Assembly: GCF_019703305.1 (NCBI RefSeq)
Contig: NZ_AP024814.1
Coordinates: 744,001-808,000, forward strand
DNA length: 64,000 nt
Source of the DNA: Helicobacter sp. NHP19-003
GTDB lineage: Bacteria; Campylobacterota; Campylobacteria; Campylobacterales; Helicobacteraceae
Direction of reading: 5' to 3'
Shown here: piece by piece, positions 1 to 8,832 of the stretch
Numbering within the stretch: position 1 is the stretch's first letter
Layout of the letters: the number at the start of each line of letters is the position of its first letter
The notes under the pieces: generated by a model
Told to the model about the DNA's origin: nothing
Databases searched by the model: none
Seen by the model: only the letters and a program-made list of their open reading frames with translations
Position numbers and translations under genes: made by a program

Positions 1-1289
1 ATAGAAACTTGTGGAGGGCGCACAAGGACCAAATCTCCCTCTTGCATGGGCTCTGTGATCGTGCTGCCCGCGCCGATCAGCACATTGTCGGGGATGCTTA
101 AGGGGGCGACAAGTTGGCTGTCGCTGCCGATGAAGACATTTTGCCCGATGTGCGTGTGGTGCTTGCCCTTGCCATCATAATTACAAGTGATGACCCCCGC
201 CCCGACATTAGTGCCACCCTCAATCGTGCAATCGCCTAAGTAGCTTAAATGCCCCGCTTTCACACCGCTTAAGTGGGCGTTTTTGGTTTCCACAAAGTTG
301 CCGACATGGCTGTCTATGATCTTAGAATTTGGACGGATGTGGGCGAGCGGACCTATGCTGCTGTTTGTAATGTGGCTCGATTCGATCACGCTGTGCGCTC
401 TGATGTGCGCCCCTTGCAAGCGACAATCTCCAGCTAAATGCACTCCCTGTTCGAGCACACAGTCCGCCCCGAAGCGCACGCCCTTTTCTAAGTAAATGGT
501 GTGGGGCATGTGCATACACACCCCCGCTTGCATGGCTTGTTCTCTCAACTTGTCTAGCATTTTAGACTCGGCGGCGGCCAACTCGCTCTGTGAGTTGACC
601 CCTAAAAAGTCGTGGGCATTGACAAAAATGGGGGCAAAGCGCACGCCCTTTTGCACCCCTAGCCCCACAAGTTGGGTTAGGTAATACTCGGCTTGGGCGT
701 TGTTCTTGTCTAACTTGGGCAAGAACTCCTGCAAGAACTCTTGGTTGAAAAGATACACCCCCGCATTAAGGGTGTCTAGGGCCAAAATCTCAGGGCTTGC
801 GTCTTTTTCCTCCACAATGGCACTGACTTGTTTGTCCGCTAAACACACCCGCCCATACCCGCTTTTATGCTCTAGGCTAAAGACCCCCAAAGCGTTGGAC
901 TCCTCGCTTTCTGCAAAGGGCATTAAAGCTTCTTTAGACACTAAGGGCATGTCGGCGTTGAGCACTAAGAGGCGGTTATAGGCGGTTTTAATGGGAGTGG
1001 GTGCAACGCCCCCACCGCCCCCTTGCATTAAAGCCCCCCCCGTGCCGGGGTATTGCTCTACATTTTGTAAATGGATTTGGGTTTTGTCCTTAAAATGGGC
1101 GTTGATGGCCTTAGCGATCAGCTCGTGTTCGTGGTGCAAAATGACATGCACATCCTCGCTTAAGCCAAACGCCGCTTCCAACACATGCACCAACATTTCT
1201 TGACCGCAAATTTTATGCAAGACTTTAGGCAATTTAGAGCGCATGCGTGTACCCTTGCCCGCCGCTAAGATCACAACCGACACCGCCAT
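1..1289 (-). CDS. glmU: GlmU, bifunctional UDP-GlcNAc pyrophosphorylase / GlcN-1-P acetyltransferase (3' end cut)
   Basis: GlmU acetylates glucosamine-1-phosphate and then uridylylates it to UDP-GlcNAc, the cytoplasmic precursor of peptidoglycan and lipid A. From the ATG at 1289 the protein opens with VVILAAGKGTRMRSKLPK, the nucleotide-sugar pyrophosphorylase signature; the second half shows the hexapeptide repeats of a left-handed beta-helix (for example IGPLAHIRPNSKI, VGAGVITCNYDGKGKHH). About 429 codons are present and the frame is still open at base 1, so only a few C-terminal residues should be missing against a family length near 430-455. It is divergent from fliP, an arrangement I recall from H. 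pylori. A Gly-rich insert (MQGGGGGVAPTP) follows the pyrophosphorylase GTGGAL motif and looks species-specific. Confidence 0.95.
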   Translation of the reverse strand, partial: MAVSVVILAAGKGTRMRSKLPKVLHKICGQEMLVHVLEAAFGLSEDVHVILHHEHELIAKAINAHFKDKTQIHLQNVEQYPGTGGALMQGGGGGVAPTPIKTAYNRLLVLNADMPLVSKEALMPFAESEESNALGVFSLEHKSGYGRVCLADKQVSAIVEEKDASPEILALDTLNAGVYLFNQEFLQEFLPKLDKNNAQAEYYLTQLVGLGVQKGVRFAPIFVNAHDFLGVNSQSELAAAESKMLDKLREQAMQAGVCMHMPHTIYLEKGVRFGADCVLEQGVHLAGDCRLQGAHIRAHSVIESSHITNSSIGPLAHIRPNSKIIDSHVGNFVETKNAHLSGVKAGHLSYLGDCTIEGGTNVGAGVITCNYDGKGKHHTHIGQNVFIGSDSQLVAPLSIPDNVLIGAGSTITEPMQEGDLVLVRPPQVS

Positions 1290-1324
1290 TTGTTCCCTTT
1301 TTAGGCAATTTTAAAAACAAGCCT

Positions 1325-1330
1325 ATTATA
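1325..1330 (-). promoter_or_regulatory. -10 element of glmU (TATAAT)
   Basis: On the minus strand TATAAT lies 36 bases upstream of the glmU ATG. The overlapping plus-strand TATTAT at 1324-1329 could serve fliP (start 1364), making a back-to-back promoter. No convincing -35 is visible, as is usual for Helicobacter sigma80 promoters. Confidence 0.6.
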
Positions 1331-1363
1331 CTCAAAAGTTTATCCCACACAAAGGGGCTTTCC

Positions 1364-2116
1364 TTGCGTTTTTTCTTCTCTTGGGCTGTGCTTGCCTCTT
1401 GTGTGTTGCTAGGGGCCACACTTAAAGACCCTGTGATCCCCACGATCAATTTGTCGCTCAGTGCCCCACACACGCCCACGCAGTTGGTAACGACCCTAAA
1501 TGTGGTGTTGGTACTCACGCTCCTAGTGCTCGCGCCCTCTTTAATTTTGGTGATGACCAGCTTTATCCGCCTGATTGTGGTGTTTTCCTTTTTACGCACC
1601 GCCCTAGGCACACAACAAACCCCCCCCACGCAAATTTTGGTGTCTTTGGCGTTGATTTTGACCTTTTTTATCATGGAGCCCGCCGCCAAAAAGAGTTACG
1701 ACACCGCTATCAAGCCCTATTTAGCCGAAAAGATTTCTTACACTGAAGCTTTTGAAGTGGGCATCGTGCCCTTCAAAGAGTTCATGCTACAAAACACCCG
1801 TGAGAAGGATTTAGCCCTGTTCTTTAGAATCCGCCACTTAGAAAACCCCAAAAACCCCAGCGCTGTCCCTTTAACCGTGCTGGTACCCGCCTTTATGATC
1901 AGCGAGCTAAAAACCGGGTTCCAAATCGGCTTTTTGCTCTATCTACCTTTTTTGGTCATTGACATGGTCGTGAGCTCCATTTTGATGGCGATGGGGATGA
2001 TGATGCTCCCCCCCGTGATGATCTCTTTGCCCTTTAAAATCCTAGTGTTTATTTTAGTGGACGGCTTTAACCTCTTGGTGGAGAATTTAGTGGCCAGCTT
2101 TAAACACCTCTCTTAG
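1364..2116 (+). CDS. fliP: Flagellar type III export gate protein FliP
   Basis: FliP is a core membrane component of the flagellar export gate (FliP5-FliQ4-FliR1) in the inner membrane. The protein shows the family blocks LILVMTSFIRLIVVFSFLR, ALGTQQTPPTQILVSLALI, KEFMLQNTREKDLALF and MGMMMLPPVMISLPFK, with an N-terminal signal segment and several hydrophobic helices. I choose TTG at 1364 because AAAGGGG (1351-1357) sits at a good ribosome-binding distance and this gives 250 aa, near the 248 aa I recall for H. pylori; the longer frame back to 1247 runs into the glmU start and has no such signal. Flanked by glmU on the opposite strand; converges with the DUF4149 gene, overlapping its 3' end by 17 bases. 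Confidence 0.95.
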   Translation: MRFFFSWAVLASCVLLGATLKDPVIPTINLSLSAPHTPTQLVTTLNVVLVLTLLVLAPSLILVMTSFIRLIVVFSFLRTALGTQQTPPTQILVSLALILTFFIMEPAAKKSYDTAIKPYLAEKISYTEAFEVGIVPFKEFMLQNTREKDLALFFRIRHLENPKNPSAVPLTVLVPAFMISELKTGFQIGFLLYLPFLVIDMVVSSILMAMGMMMLPPVMISLPFKILVFILVDGFNLLVENLVASFKHLS

Positions 2117-2552
2117 GTTTTAAAAGTGTCCGCCAAATGAACGAGATCAAGAGCAAGCCAAACAAAGCTTTAAATAAAATTTCACTTTGGGCGTGCATGG
2201 CAGCAAACTCGGGGGTGGCGGTGGCGTTTGTGGCTTGGGCATTTAAAATGTAGGGGGTGTAGTAGAAGCTAAACAGGCCGATGAGTGCCACCCCTGCTAG
2301 ATGAAAAAAGCGCAAGCCCGACTTGTGCACCGCCCACAGCACCAAAGAGTCTAAGATGAGCACACACCCCAGCGCGTTTAAAAGGAAGTTGCCCCGCACA
2401 AAAATGCGCCCCATCAGCACCCCTGCATTGTGTTGGTCTAAAATCTCGGGGGTTTTAAAGAGAATGGGGGCGACACACGCCCCAGAAAAGAGCACCACGC
2501 CCACACCCACACCCAAAGCCAGCAACACCAACACACGCCACAAGCTGAGCAT
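2100..2552 (-). CDS. DUF4149-family membrane protein
   Basis: A 150-aa protein of about four hydrophobic segments starting MLSLWRVLVLLALGVGVGV, with the ACVAPILF and FVRGNFLLNALG pattern seen in DUF4149 (TMEM205-like) proteins. Function is not known; the family is an integral membrane protein often found beside cell envelope genes. ATG at 2552 is preferred over the longer frame at 2597 because it lies just after the stop of the upstream Hop-like gene (2561), suggesting translational coupling; no clear Shine-Dalgarno is visible. The 3' end overlaps the convergent fliP by 17 bases. Confidence 0.7.
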   Translation of the reverse strand: MLSLWRVLVLLALGVGVGVVLFSGACVAPILFKTPEILDQHNAGVLMGRIFVRGNFLLNALGCVLILDSLVLWAVHKSGLRFFHLAGVALIGLFSFYYTPYILNAQATNATATPEFAAMHAQSEILFKALFGLLLISFIWRTLLKPKRGV

Positions 2553-2560
2553 TAGAACAA

Positions 2561-3196
2561 TTAGAACAAGAAGTAATAAGCGGCGGTGAATGCCCAATCC
2601 CGTTTTAAGGACAAATTAATGCCATCAAACACAGGGTTTGGCACATGGGTTGCCAGCATGGGGATTTTCACGCCCACTTCAAAGGCACTGTGTCTGGCGA
2701 TGACCGCCCTAACGCCCACATTGACCATCCACTGAAAGCGAGTTGCTCCGCTCCCGTGCACCGCTGACCATGTGTTGCCCCCCACAGCCACACCGCCAAA
2801 AATCCCTAAGTTGGACTTTTCGCCATTGAACAGGTTAACGAGTAAATCTGCCCCCACTCCATAGCCGGACAAGTTAAAGGTGTTTTTGCCAAAGTTCGCA
2901 TTTTTATTCCACACCACCTTACCAAAGTTAGTTAAACCCCAGTTGTAAAAACCATAGAAACGCAAACCGACATAACCCTTCTGTCCAAAGAGTAGGTTGT
3001 ACCCGACCCGTGCCCCCACGCCCTGCGTGATGGCAGTGCGGTTAACATTGTTGGGGTTTTTGCCATCGATGCGCGCCTTAAAGGTCGAGCCGCCCACTTC
3101 ATACACGCCGCCGATGAAAAACGCGCTTTGCTCTGCGCTTAAAGCCCCTCCACAAGCCAAAAAGACAAGGGGTAGAAACTTCTTAGAAAACTCCAT
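2561..3196 (-). CDS. Small Hop/Hor-type outer membrane protein
   Basis: 211-aa predicted outer membrane beta-barrel. Residues 1-21 form a signal peptide (MEFSKKFLPLVFLACGGALSA), the mature part starts EQSAFFIGGVYEVGG like the N-terminal strand of Helicobacter OMPs, and the chain ends in AAYYFLF with the C-terminal phenylalanine used for Bam recognition. Internal GVGARVGYNLLFG and VGVGADLLVNLF-like strands match the Helicobacter OMP family. AAGGGGGC before the ATG at 3196 fixes the start; the frame could be extended to 3253 but would overlap flgG. Which named Hop/Hor it corresponds to cannot be told from here. Confidence 0.8.
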   Translation of the reverse strand: MEFSKKFLPLVFLACGGALSAEQSAFFIGGVYEVGGSTFKARIDGKNPNNVNRTAITQGVGARVGYNLLFGQKGYVGLRFYGFYNWGLTNFGKVVWNKNANFGKNTFNLSGYGVGADLLVNLFNGEKSNLGIFGGVAVGGNTWSAVHGSGATRFQWMVNVGVRAVIARHSAFEVGVKIPMLATHVPNPVFDGINLSLKRDWAFTAAYYFLF

Positions 3197-3206
3197 AAAT
3201 GCCCCC

Positions 3207-4019
3207 TTATGCCCTTGCTGCCAGCTTGCTGATGGCCTCGGCGTGCATGTCATCCATGTGGGTTCTTAGCACTTTAGAGTACATGTCCACTAGGCGGTTG
3301 GCTTCAATTAAGCGGGTCATTTCAATCACGGCGTTGACATTGCTCTTTTCCAGGAAGTGTTGGCGGACAACGGGGGCGTTTAATTCGATGCGCTCCTCCA
3401 TTTTGTCCTGCGGGTAGGTGTAGAGATTGTCACCTATTTTTTTTAAGAGTTTTTGGCTTTGAAAGCCCACGACCGCTAAGGCCCCCGGGCACTTCCTCGC
3501 CCCCTGTCTAAAGAACATGTCCCCATTTGGCGACACGCTCACACTTGCCCCCGGGAGCATTTGTATCCCCGCCCCATTTTCTAATCCCCCACGGCTCAAG
3601 ACATGGTAACCCTCTTTGGTGCTCAAAAACCCTTGTGCATCGATCGTAAAGCTCCCATCTCTGGTAAAGGCGATGCCCTGCGGGGTTTGCACTGCAAAGT
3701 AGGCGTTGGGATCGCTTAGGGCAAAGTCTAGCTCGTTGTCCGTCTTTTGCATGGGCCCTAGGCTGTAGTCCGTGTATCTCTCCACAATGATGGGCACGCG
3801 ATCTAGATTGCGGTTTAGGTACTTGGCGGCTTGTTTGGTTTGATCGGGTAGGGGCAGTTTGTCGCGGTAGTTTTGGTAAAGCCGCAAAAAATCGCCCACG
3901 ACCACATCATCGCGCTTAAAGCCGGCGGTGTTTAAGTTGGCTAGGTTGTTGGAGATTTGGTCTAAGCGGTTAAACTCCGTAACCATGCCCCCTGTGGCTG
4001 CATAATAACCATTTGTCAT
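3207..4019 (-). CDS. flgG: Flagellar basal-body rod protein, FlgG/FlgF type
   Basis: A 270-aa axial protein of the flagellar rod. It has the N-terminal rod-protein signature ISNNLANLNTAGFKRDD around residue 22-38 and the C-terminal SNVNAVIEMTRLIEANR motif near residue 228; both flank the D0/D1 coiled-coil polymerisation domains. Length and sequence resemble the second FlgG-like gene of H. pylori (HP1092 as I recall) more than the canonical 262-aa FlgG, so it may act as the proximal rod protein FlgF. GGGAG precedes the ATG at 4019. It stands alone, upstream of a porin, not in a rod-gene operon. Confidence 0.85.
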   Translation of the reverse strand: MTNGYYAATGGMVTEFNRLDQISNNLANLNTAGFKRDDVVVGDFLRLYQNYRDKLPLPDQTKQAAKYLNRNLDRVPIIVERYTDYSLGPMQKTDNELDFALSDPNAYFAVQTPQGIAFTRDGSFTIDAQGFLSTKEGYHVLSRGGLENGAGIQMLPGASVSVSPNGDMFFRQGARKCPGALAVVGFQSQKLLKKIGDNLYTYPQDKMEERIELNAPVVRQHFLEKSNVNAVIEMTRLIEANRLVDMYSKVLRTHMDDMHAEAISKLAARA

Positions 4020-4045
4020 GAAAAACTCCCTATGGACTTTGTGCT

Positions 4046-4051
4046 ATTATA
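4046..4051 (-). promoter_or_regulatory. -10 element of flgG (TATAAT)
   Basis: Minus-strand TATAAT about 27 bases upstream of the flgG ATG, within the short divergent gap to the dedA gene. The plus strand of the same AT-rich stretch reads TATTAT and could drive the DedA gene (start 4081). Confidence 0.6.
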
Positions 4052-4080
4052 CCCTAGAAATATTTAAGCGAAGGACTGCG

Positions 4081-4653
4081 GTGGATTTAGCACATTTTCA
4101 GGCTTTGTTCGACTCGTGGGGATATTTGTTTCTCTTTGTCTATTCGTTTGGGAGCGGGTATATCGGGCTTGTGCTGGCGGCAATCCTAAGCGCCACGGGG
4201 CATATGGATATTGTTAAAACCATGCTTGTGGCGGGGCTGGGGAATTTTGTAGGCAGTTGTTTGTTGGTGTGGCTTGGGCGCACGCAAAAGCAGGAAGTTA
4301 GGGGCTATTTACACAAACACCGCCGCAAACTTGCTCTGGTGCATTTGTGGATACACAAATACGGGGCGTGGCTGATTTTCTTTAATAAATACATTTATGG
4401 GGTGAAAACCTTAGTCCCTTTGGCCATAGGCCTTAGCAAGTTTTCTTTTAGGCAGTTTGTGTGGCTCAATGCGCTCTCTTGTGTGCTGTGGGCTTTAAGC
4501 CTAGGGGAGATCTCCTACCACGCCAGCAACTGGGTGCGCAGCTCTTTGGAAAAGGACAATGCCTACTCTTACCTTTTGCCTGTGTGTTTCATCGCCAGCT
4601 TGGTGGGGCTGTGGCTGTGGATTGCGCAGATTTCCAAAAAACCACATCGTTAG
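4081..4653 (+). CDS. DedA/VTT-domain membrane protein
   Basis: 190-aa polytopic inner-membrane protein of the DedA (SNARE-associated, VTT) superfamily, members of which act as lipid carrier flippases (undecaprenyl phosphate or phosphatidylethanolamine). The central block LVAGLGNFVGSCLLVWLGR and the re-entrant motif YGAWLIFFNKYIYGVKTLVPL-like stretch around residues 100-120 with a conserved G and basic residue support this. GTG at 4081 is chosen because AAGGA at 4071-4075 precedes it by five bases; an ATG at 4018 would overlap the flgG start codon on the other strand. The substrate is not deducible. Confidence 0.8.
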   Translation: MDLAHFQALFDSWGYLFLFVYSFGSGYIGLVLAAILSATGHMDIVKTMLVAGLGNFVGSCLLVWLGRTQKQEVRGYLHKHRRKLALVHLWIHKYGAWLIFFNKYIYGVKTLVPLAIGLSKFSFRQFVWLNALSCVLWALSLGEISYHASNWVRSSLEKDNAYSYLLPVCFIASLVGLWLWIAQISKKPHR

Positions 4654-4702
4654 TGCATGGTTATTCCCAAAAGCATACAATGGCATCTTTTAAGGAGTTT
4701 GC

Positions 4703-4888
4703 ATGAAAAAGAATGGGTTTTTTTGGTTAGTGGGTGTTTGCGTGGCTTTATTGGGTATGGGTTGCGCCGCAAGTGGCCAAAAAGCGGTGGGTTGTGCGGG
4801 CAACAAGCCCTCTACACATAAAGGGCTAGCGCAAACAGCTCCACAAGATGAGTGCCCCAATACGGGTGAACCCAAGCAGGTGGAGTGA
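4703..4888 (+). CDS. Small putative lipoprotein
   Basis: 61-aa protein with a hydrophobic signal (residues 3-20) followed by GMGCAAS, a possible though non-ideal lipobox with Cys21 as lipidation site. The mature part is short, Gly/Lys/Thr-rich and contains two more cysteines (VGCAGN, DECPN). AAGGAG precedes the ATG by about five bases. No recognisable domain. It ends just before the convergent Hop gene. Confidence 0.6.
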   Translation: MKKNGFFWLVGVCVALLGMGCAASGQKAVGCAGNKPSTHKGLAQTAPQDECPNTGEPKQVE

Positions 4889-7284
4889 TTAAAAAAAGGT
4901 GGTGAAGTTCATGAATAGATCCGCGCTTTTGTAGTTGTCCATGAGTGTCAGACTATTGCCCCCGGAGCCTATGGTGCGTATTTCATCGATGAGGGGGATG
5001 TGTACGCCTAGACTCCATTTAAATTTATCCACGCGTATGCTAAGACCGAAGACGGCATCTAGGTTGGCGTTGTGGCACGTCAGCGAGCCTCCGATGAAGT
5101 TCGCGTTCCAAAAATTGACGATCCCTAACAACCCTGCAAAAAGCCCATAGGCTTGGATTTTGGCGTGCCCCACTTTGGGTTTTTTAATCTTGCTGTAAAG
5201 ATTAAAGAGCAGGTTACCTCCGATTCCCAAGTTGTAGCGGTTTAAATCAGACAGACTATTGCTGTCCACACCCATATAGAGGTAGCGAAACCCAAAATAG
5301 CTGTAGTAAGCCATGCCGATGAAGGAGTTGAAGTACTTTTGATACCCCCCTTGGGCTTGTAAGCCTAGCTGCACCGAGCTTTCCTGTAGGTTTTTCGTGG
5401 TGAAAGTGAGCAGGGGGGTTGGGGCTTATTGACTGTGGGCAGGGGCGTGGCGTTGGTGCTGATGTGGGGTATGGGAGGAGCAGGGACAGGTTTGGGGATT
5501 GGGGGATTGGGTAGTGTGGGGACTTTGTAGTCGGGATTAGAGGGTTGGGGGTTTTTGGCTTTAAAGGTGTTGTAGGCATTGGTGGCGTTGCTGGCGGCTG
5601 TGATTGCGCTTGTTACTGTGGCAAGCTGATTTGTGAGGATACTCTCTAGCGCGCCAGTCTGGTTGGTTAAATACCCAAAATAACCCATAAACATCGCCTG
5701 CGCCCACCAGTTATACCCACACACCGCATAGCCCTGTGAAAAATCCAAACCAATGGCTGGCGAATCGTAGCAGTATTTTACATTGGGGCTATTCCACTTG
5801 GAAACCACTTCATTTTTTTGAGAAGCCGAAGGGGTCGCAGGGGGTCCATTGTATGTGTGTGCCCCGGGCACTAAACTCATCAACCACACCGGGTTGAGCA
5901 CAAAGGTTTGGAGCATGTCGGGCACAAAAGTCTTGACATAGGCATCGACAAAGTTGGTAACAGGGCTAAAATCACCAGCCATGAGATCGTTGTCAATGGA
6001 GCTGTATAGTTTAGAGTTGGTGAAATTACCCGCAAAATTAGCTGCCCCCACATAGCCATTCATAAAGTTAAAAAAGTTCTGCATGCCCGCTATGGCTGTT
6101 TTGGGGTTTACACCGCTACAATCCCCTCTAGAGCAGTTAGAAGGGCCGATGTAGACATTTTTTTTGAGCTCAGCGACATTAAAAAGGGTGTTCCAAATTT
6201 CTTGAGGGGTTAGGCCGTATTTGCTTGCCGCACTTGTAAAGCTATTTAGCACACCAGTTGTCCCCCCCTCGTAGCCACAATGGTGGATACTACTTGCTTG
6301 GTTATTGATGATGATGTCAAACACACAGGTGTCGCCCGCATTGATATATCCCTCTTTAGCAATGGAGGCGTTGTTGAGAAAAAAGGTCTGTCCATTGGCG
6401 TAATTGACCCATTGGTTATGGAAAGCCCGCCCTACGGTCTGGGTGATGCCAACAATTTGGTTTAAAGCATTTGTAACGGCACTGCTTTCATCGTTTTTAA
6501 GCGTGTTGGATTGGTTTAAGTAGTCAATGGCGATCTTTTGGCTAGCTTGCCCTAGTTTACTAATGTCCCCGCCCACAATGGAGGCAATTTGGTTGACTTC
6601 ATCGGCTAGAGCCTGCAGGGCATTGCTGGCTTGTTGGGGGGTAAGGGAAGAAATATTGCTGTTAGAATTGAGCGGAGGGGGTAGGCTTAGGGGCGTGTAG
6701 GTAATGCCTAAAGCGTTAGCAGCACTCTTAATTTGTTGGTTGAAGGAATTAAAGGTGTTGATCGCATTTTCTAGGGCCTGCTTGTTTTGGCTATTGGCCT
6801 GTGAAAGTTCTTTTTTATATTGGGCAATTTCTTGTTGGGCTTGGTTAACTAGGGCTTGGTTTTGGCTCTCATAGCCACTGATGATTTTCTCTAAGTATTG
6901 CTGGTAGGCGGCTACACTATCGGCGATGCCAGACACACTCTCTATGTTTTGGGTGCGGATCGCTGTTTGGATTTGTGCGATGAGGCTAGCAGAGGAGGGC
7001 AAGTTGAGATTTTGTAAATCTTGCAGCAGGGTTTGCAAGGTCTGCATGGTTTGAGTCTTGTTGGCCTGCAAAGTGTTCATGGCATTTTGGTAGTCTTTGA
7101 GCTCTTCGTGGTAAGCGTTGATTTTTTGGATGTCGCTGCTGGGTTGGGTGTGGCTGCTCTCTAAAACATTGCCCCCGCCTGCATCCATGCCAAAGGAGAA
7201 AAACGCCCCGTCTAAATAGGAAGAATAAGGATGTGCATGGGCGATGAGGGAGCAGAGAAAATAGATCAGCCTGAGTCGCTTCAT
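4889..7284 (-). pseudogene. Large Hop-family outer membrane adhesin (copy A), frame broken once
   Basis: Two overlapping frames (7284-5365 and 5374-4889) together make one Hop protein of about 800 aa. The first has a signal peptide (MKRLRLIYFLCSLIAHA), the array motif HPYSSYLDGAFFSFGM, a long Gln/Asn-rich helical region (residues 45-190), a Hop central region with GRAFHNQWVNYANGQ and paired cysteines, and a Pro-rich linker. The second supplies the C-terminal barrel (LQAQGGYQKYF ... FMNFTTFF, ending in Phe). The frames join if the run of six C (coding strand; plus-strand G at 5413-5418) had seven: the linker then reads KPQPPLLTFTTKNLQ, matching intact copy B. AAGAAG before ATG 7284 is the ribosome site. 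True phase variation, decay or a consensus error are all possible. Likely cotranscribed after copy B, 33 bases upstream. Confidence 0.85.
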
Positions 7285-7317
7285 ATTTTTATCTTCTTGA
7301 AGAACACTATTTGAATC

Positions 7318-8688
7318 CTAAAATATCTCCGTAAAGTCCATGAAAAGCGCAGAACTTTTGTAATTGTCCACAATTTTTAACGATTCAAACCCTCCTGTAT
7401 CGATAGGTGCGCTCACATTGCGCATTTGGTTGATCAAGGGCATGTGGATGCCTATGCTCCATTTGAATTGATCCACGCGCAGGCTCAAACCAAAGACAGC
7501 ATTGATGTTGACATTGTTGCGGATGTAAGCCGTGTTGCTTCCGGAAAAGCTCGCACTCCAAATGTCGACCATGCCCAAGAGCCCTCCAAAAAGCCCATAA
7601 GCTTGGATTTTAGGGCGCTTAGCCCTTGTCTTTTTGATTTTGCTGTAGAGATTAAAGAGCATGTTGGCCCCAAAGCCCACCTGGTAGCGATCCACATTAT
7701 CGACTCCACTCGAGTCTTTGATAAAGGAGCTCATGTAGAGGTAGCGGTAGCCTAAATAGCCGTAATAGGCAACACCAAAAAAGGAGTTGAAGTATTTTTG
7801 ATACCCCACTTGCGTTTGGACACCTAGTTGTAAAGATTTAGATTGCAGGCCCGTATTGGTGATGGCCATTAGGGGTTTTTGGGGAGCGGCGACACTAGGC
7901 AAAGCGGCCGCATTGGAGCTGATTTGGGGGGCTGTGGGGAGAGTGGCAATAGAAATGCTGGGGGGGGTCAGAGATGGAATTTTAGGGTTTAAAGTTTGGA
8001 TTTGTTGATTGACGGTGGCAAAGGCTTGGTCTATTGTTTGTTTTAAGGCCTGCAAGGCACTATACACTTGTGTAGGGGTCATGCTAGAGACATTGGTGTT
8101 AGGGGTGAGAGGAGAGGGCAGAGTCATTGGGGTGTAGGGGATTTTTAGACTCTGATCGGTCTTAGCGATTTGGGTGTTCACATTATTGAAAATATTGATG
8201 GCCTCGGTTAAGCTTTGTTGGTTTTGTGTGGTGGTGGTGTCCAGGGCGCTTTTGTAACCGGTAACGCTATTTTGGGCATTGTTGATGATCTGTTGGTTGG
8301 CGTTTTCGTAGTTTTCAAGGATTTGGTTTAGATATTGTTGGTAGGTGCTCACACTCCCGCTTGCTGGATCATTGGCCAACAGCTTTAACGCTTGGGAACT
8401 GGGTTCAAGACTTGAGAGGGCGTTCATCAGACTTTTGAGTTTAGCCACCGTTTGGACTTGGTTTTGTTGCAACGCAGTTTTGAGATCGTTATAAGCAGCC
8501 ATCTTGGCATTGTAGGCTTGCATTTTTCCAGCATCGGTTTCAGGTACATCGCAACCTGTTTCTAAGACACTGCCCCCGCCCAAACCCATGCCAAAGGAGA
8601 GAAACACGCCGTCTAAGTAGGAGGCGTAGGGGTGGGCTTGCGCTGGCACAAGAGAGAGCAACAGCCACACCACAACTCTCTTTGTCAT
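7318..8688 (-). CDS. Hop-family outer membrane protein (copy B), intact, short central region
   Basis: 456-aa intact member of the array. Signal peptide (to about residue 19), then HPYASYLDGVFLSFGM and a GLGGGS stretch, a helical Gln/Asn-rich region (residues 45-190), a Pro-rich linker (about 245-265) and the C-terminal Helicobacter OMP barrel with VGYQKYFNSFFGVAYYGYL and a terminal FMDFTEIF. It lacks the roughly 350-residue central adhesin-like part present in copies A and C (no GRAFHN.WVNYA block), so it is a naturally deleted version of the family. ATG at 8688 is preferred: GGAGAG precedes it, and the TTG at 8700 lies within that ribosome site. Its intact linker is the template for spotting the breaks in A and C. 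Confidence 0.88.
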   Translation of the reverse strand: MTKRVVVWLLLSLVPAQAHPYASYLDGVFLSFGMGLGGGSVLETGCDVPETDAGKMQAYNAKMAAYNDLKTALQQNQVQTVAKLKSLMNALSSLEPSSQALKLLANDPASGSVSTYQQYLNQILENYENANQQIINNAQNSVTGYKSALDTTTTQNQQSLTEAINIFNNVNTQIAKTDQSLKIPYTPMTLPSPLTPNTNVSSMTPTQVYSALQALKQTIDQAFATVNQQIQTLNPKIPSLTPPSISIATLPTAPQISSNAAALPSVAAPQKPLMAITNTGLQSKSLQLGVQTQVGYQKYFNSFFGVAYYGYLGYRYLYMSSFIKDSSGVDNVDRYQVGFGANMLFNLYSKIKKTRAKRPKIQAYGLFGGLLGMVDIWSASFSGSNTAYIRNNVNINAVFGLSLRVDQFKWSIGIHMPLINQMRNVSAPIDTGGFESLKIVDNYKSSALFMDFTEIF

Positions 8689-8781
8689 CGGACTCTCCAA
8701 ATGCTGAATACTTTAGAAAACCATCATAAAAAACAAAGGGAAACACACGCCCCATGCTACCATTAGCAACATAAAGTACGC

Positions 8782-8787
8782 CTTATA
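8782..8787 (-). promoter_or_regulatory. Possible -10 (TATAAG) with upstream ATAGA repeats, for Hop copy B
   Basis: In the 144-base gap between copies C and B the minus strand carries TATAAG, preceded by three tandem ATAGA-type 5-mers (plus-strand TCTAT repeats at 8787-8803) and then TTGCGA further upstream. The repeats lie inside the would-be spacer between -35 and -10, so a change in repeat number would change spacing. Functional assignment is inference. Confidence 0.35.
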
Positions 8788-8832
8788 TCTATTCTATTCT
8801 ATTGAAAATCGCAAAAGGAGGTGGAGAGGGGG

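Noticed and set aside
1234-1689. 151-aa minus-strand frame upstream of glmU
   Set aside because: It is antisense to fliP and in a different frame from glmU, whose LAAGKGTRMR start is clear at 1289.
5256-5579. 107-aa Pro-rich minus-strand frame
   Set aside because: Alternate-frame reading of the Hop copy A linker without start signals or homology.
7318-8688. Hop copy B as a frameshifted gene
   Set aside because: The frame is continuous from signal peptide to terminal Phe; it simply lacks the central module.
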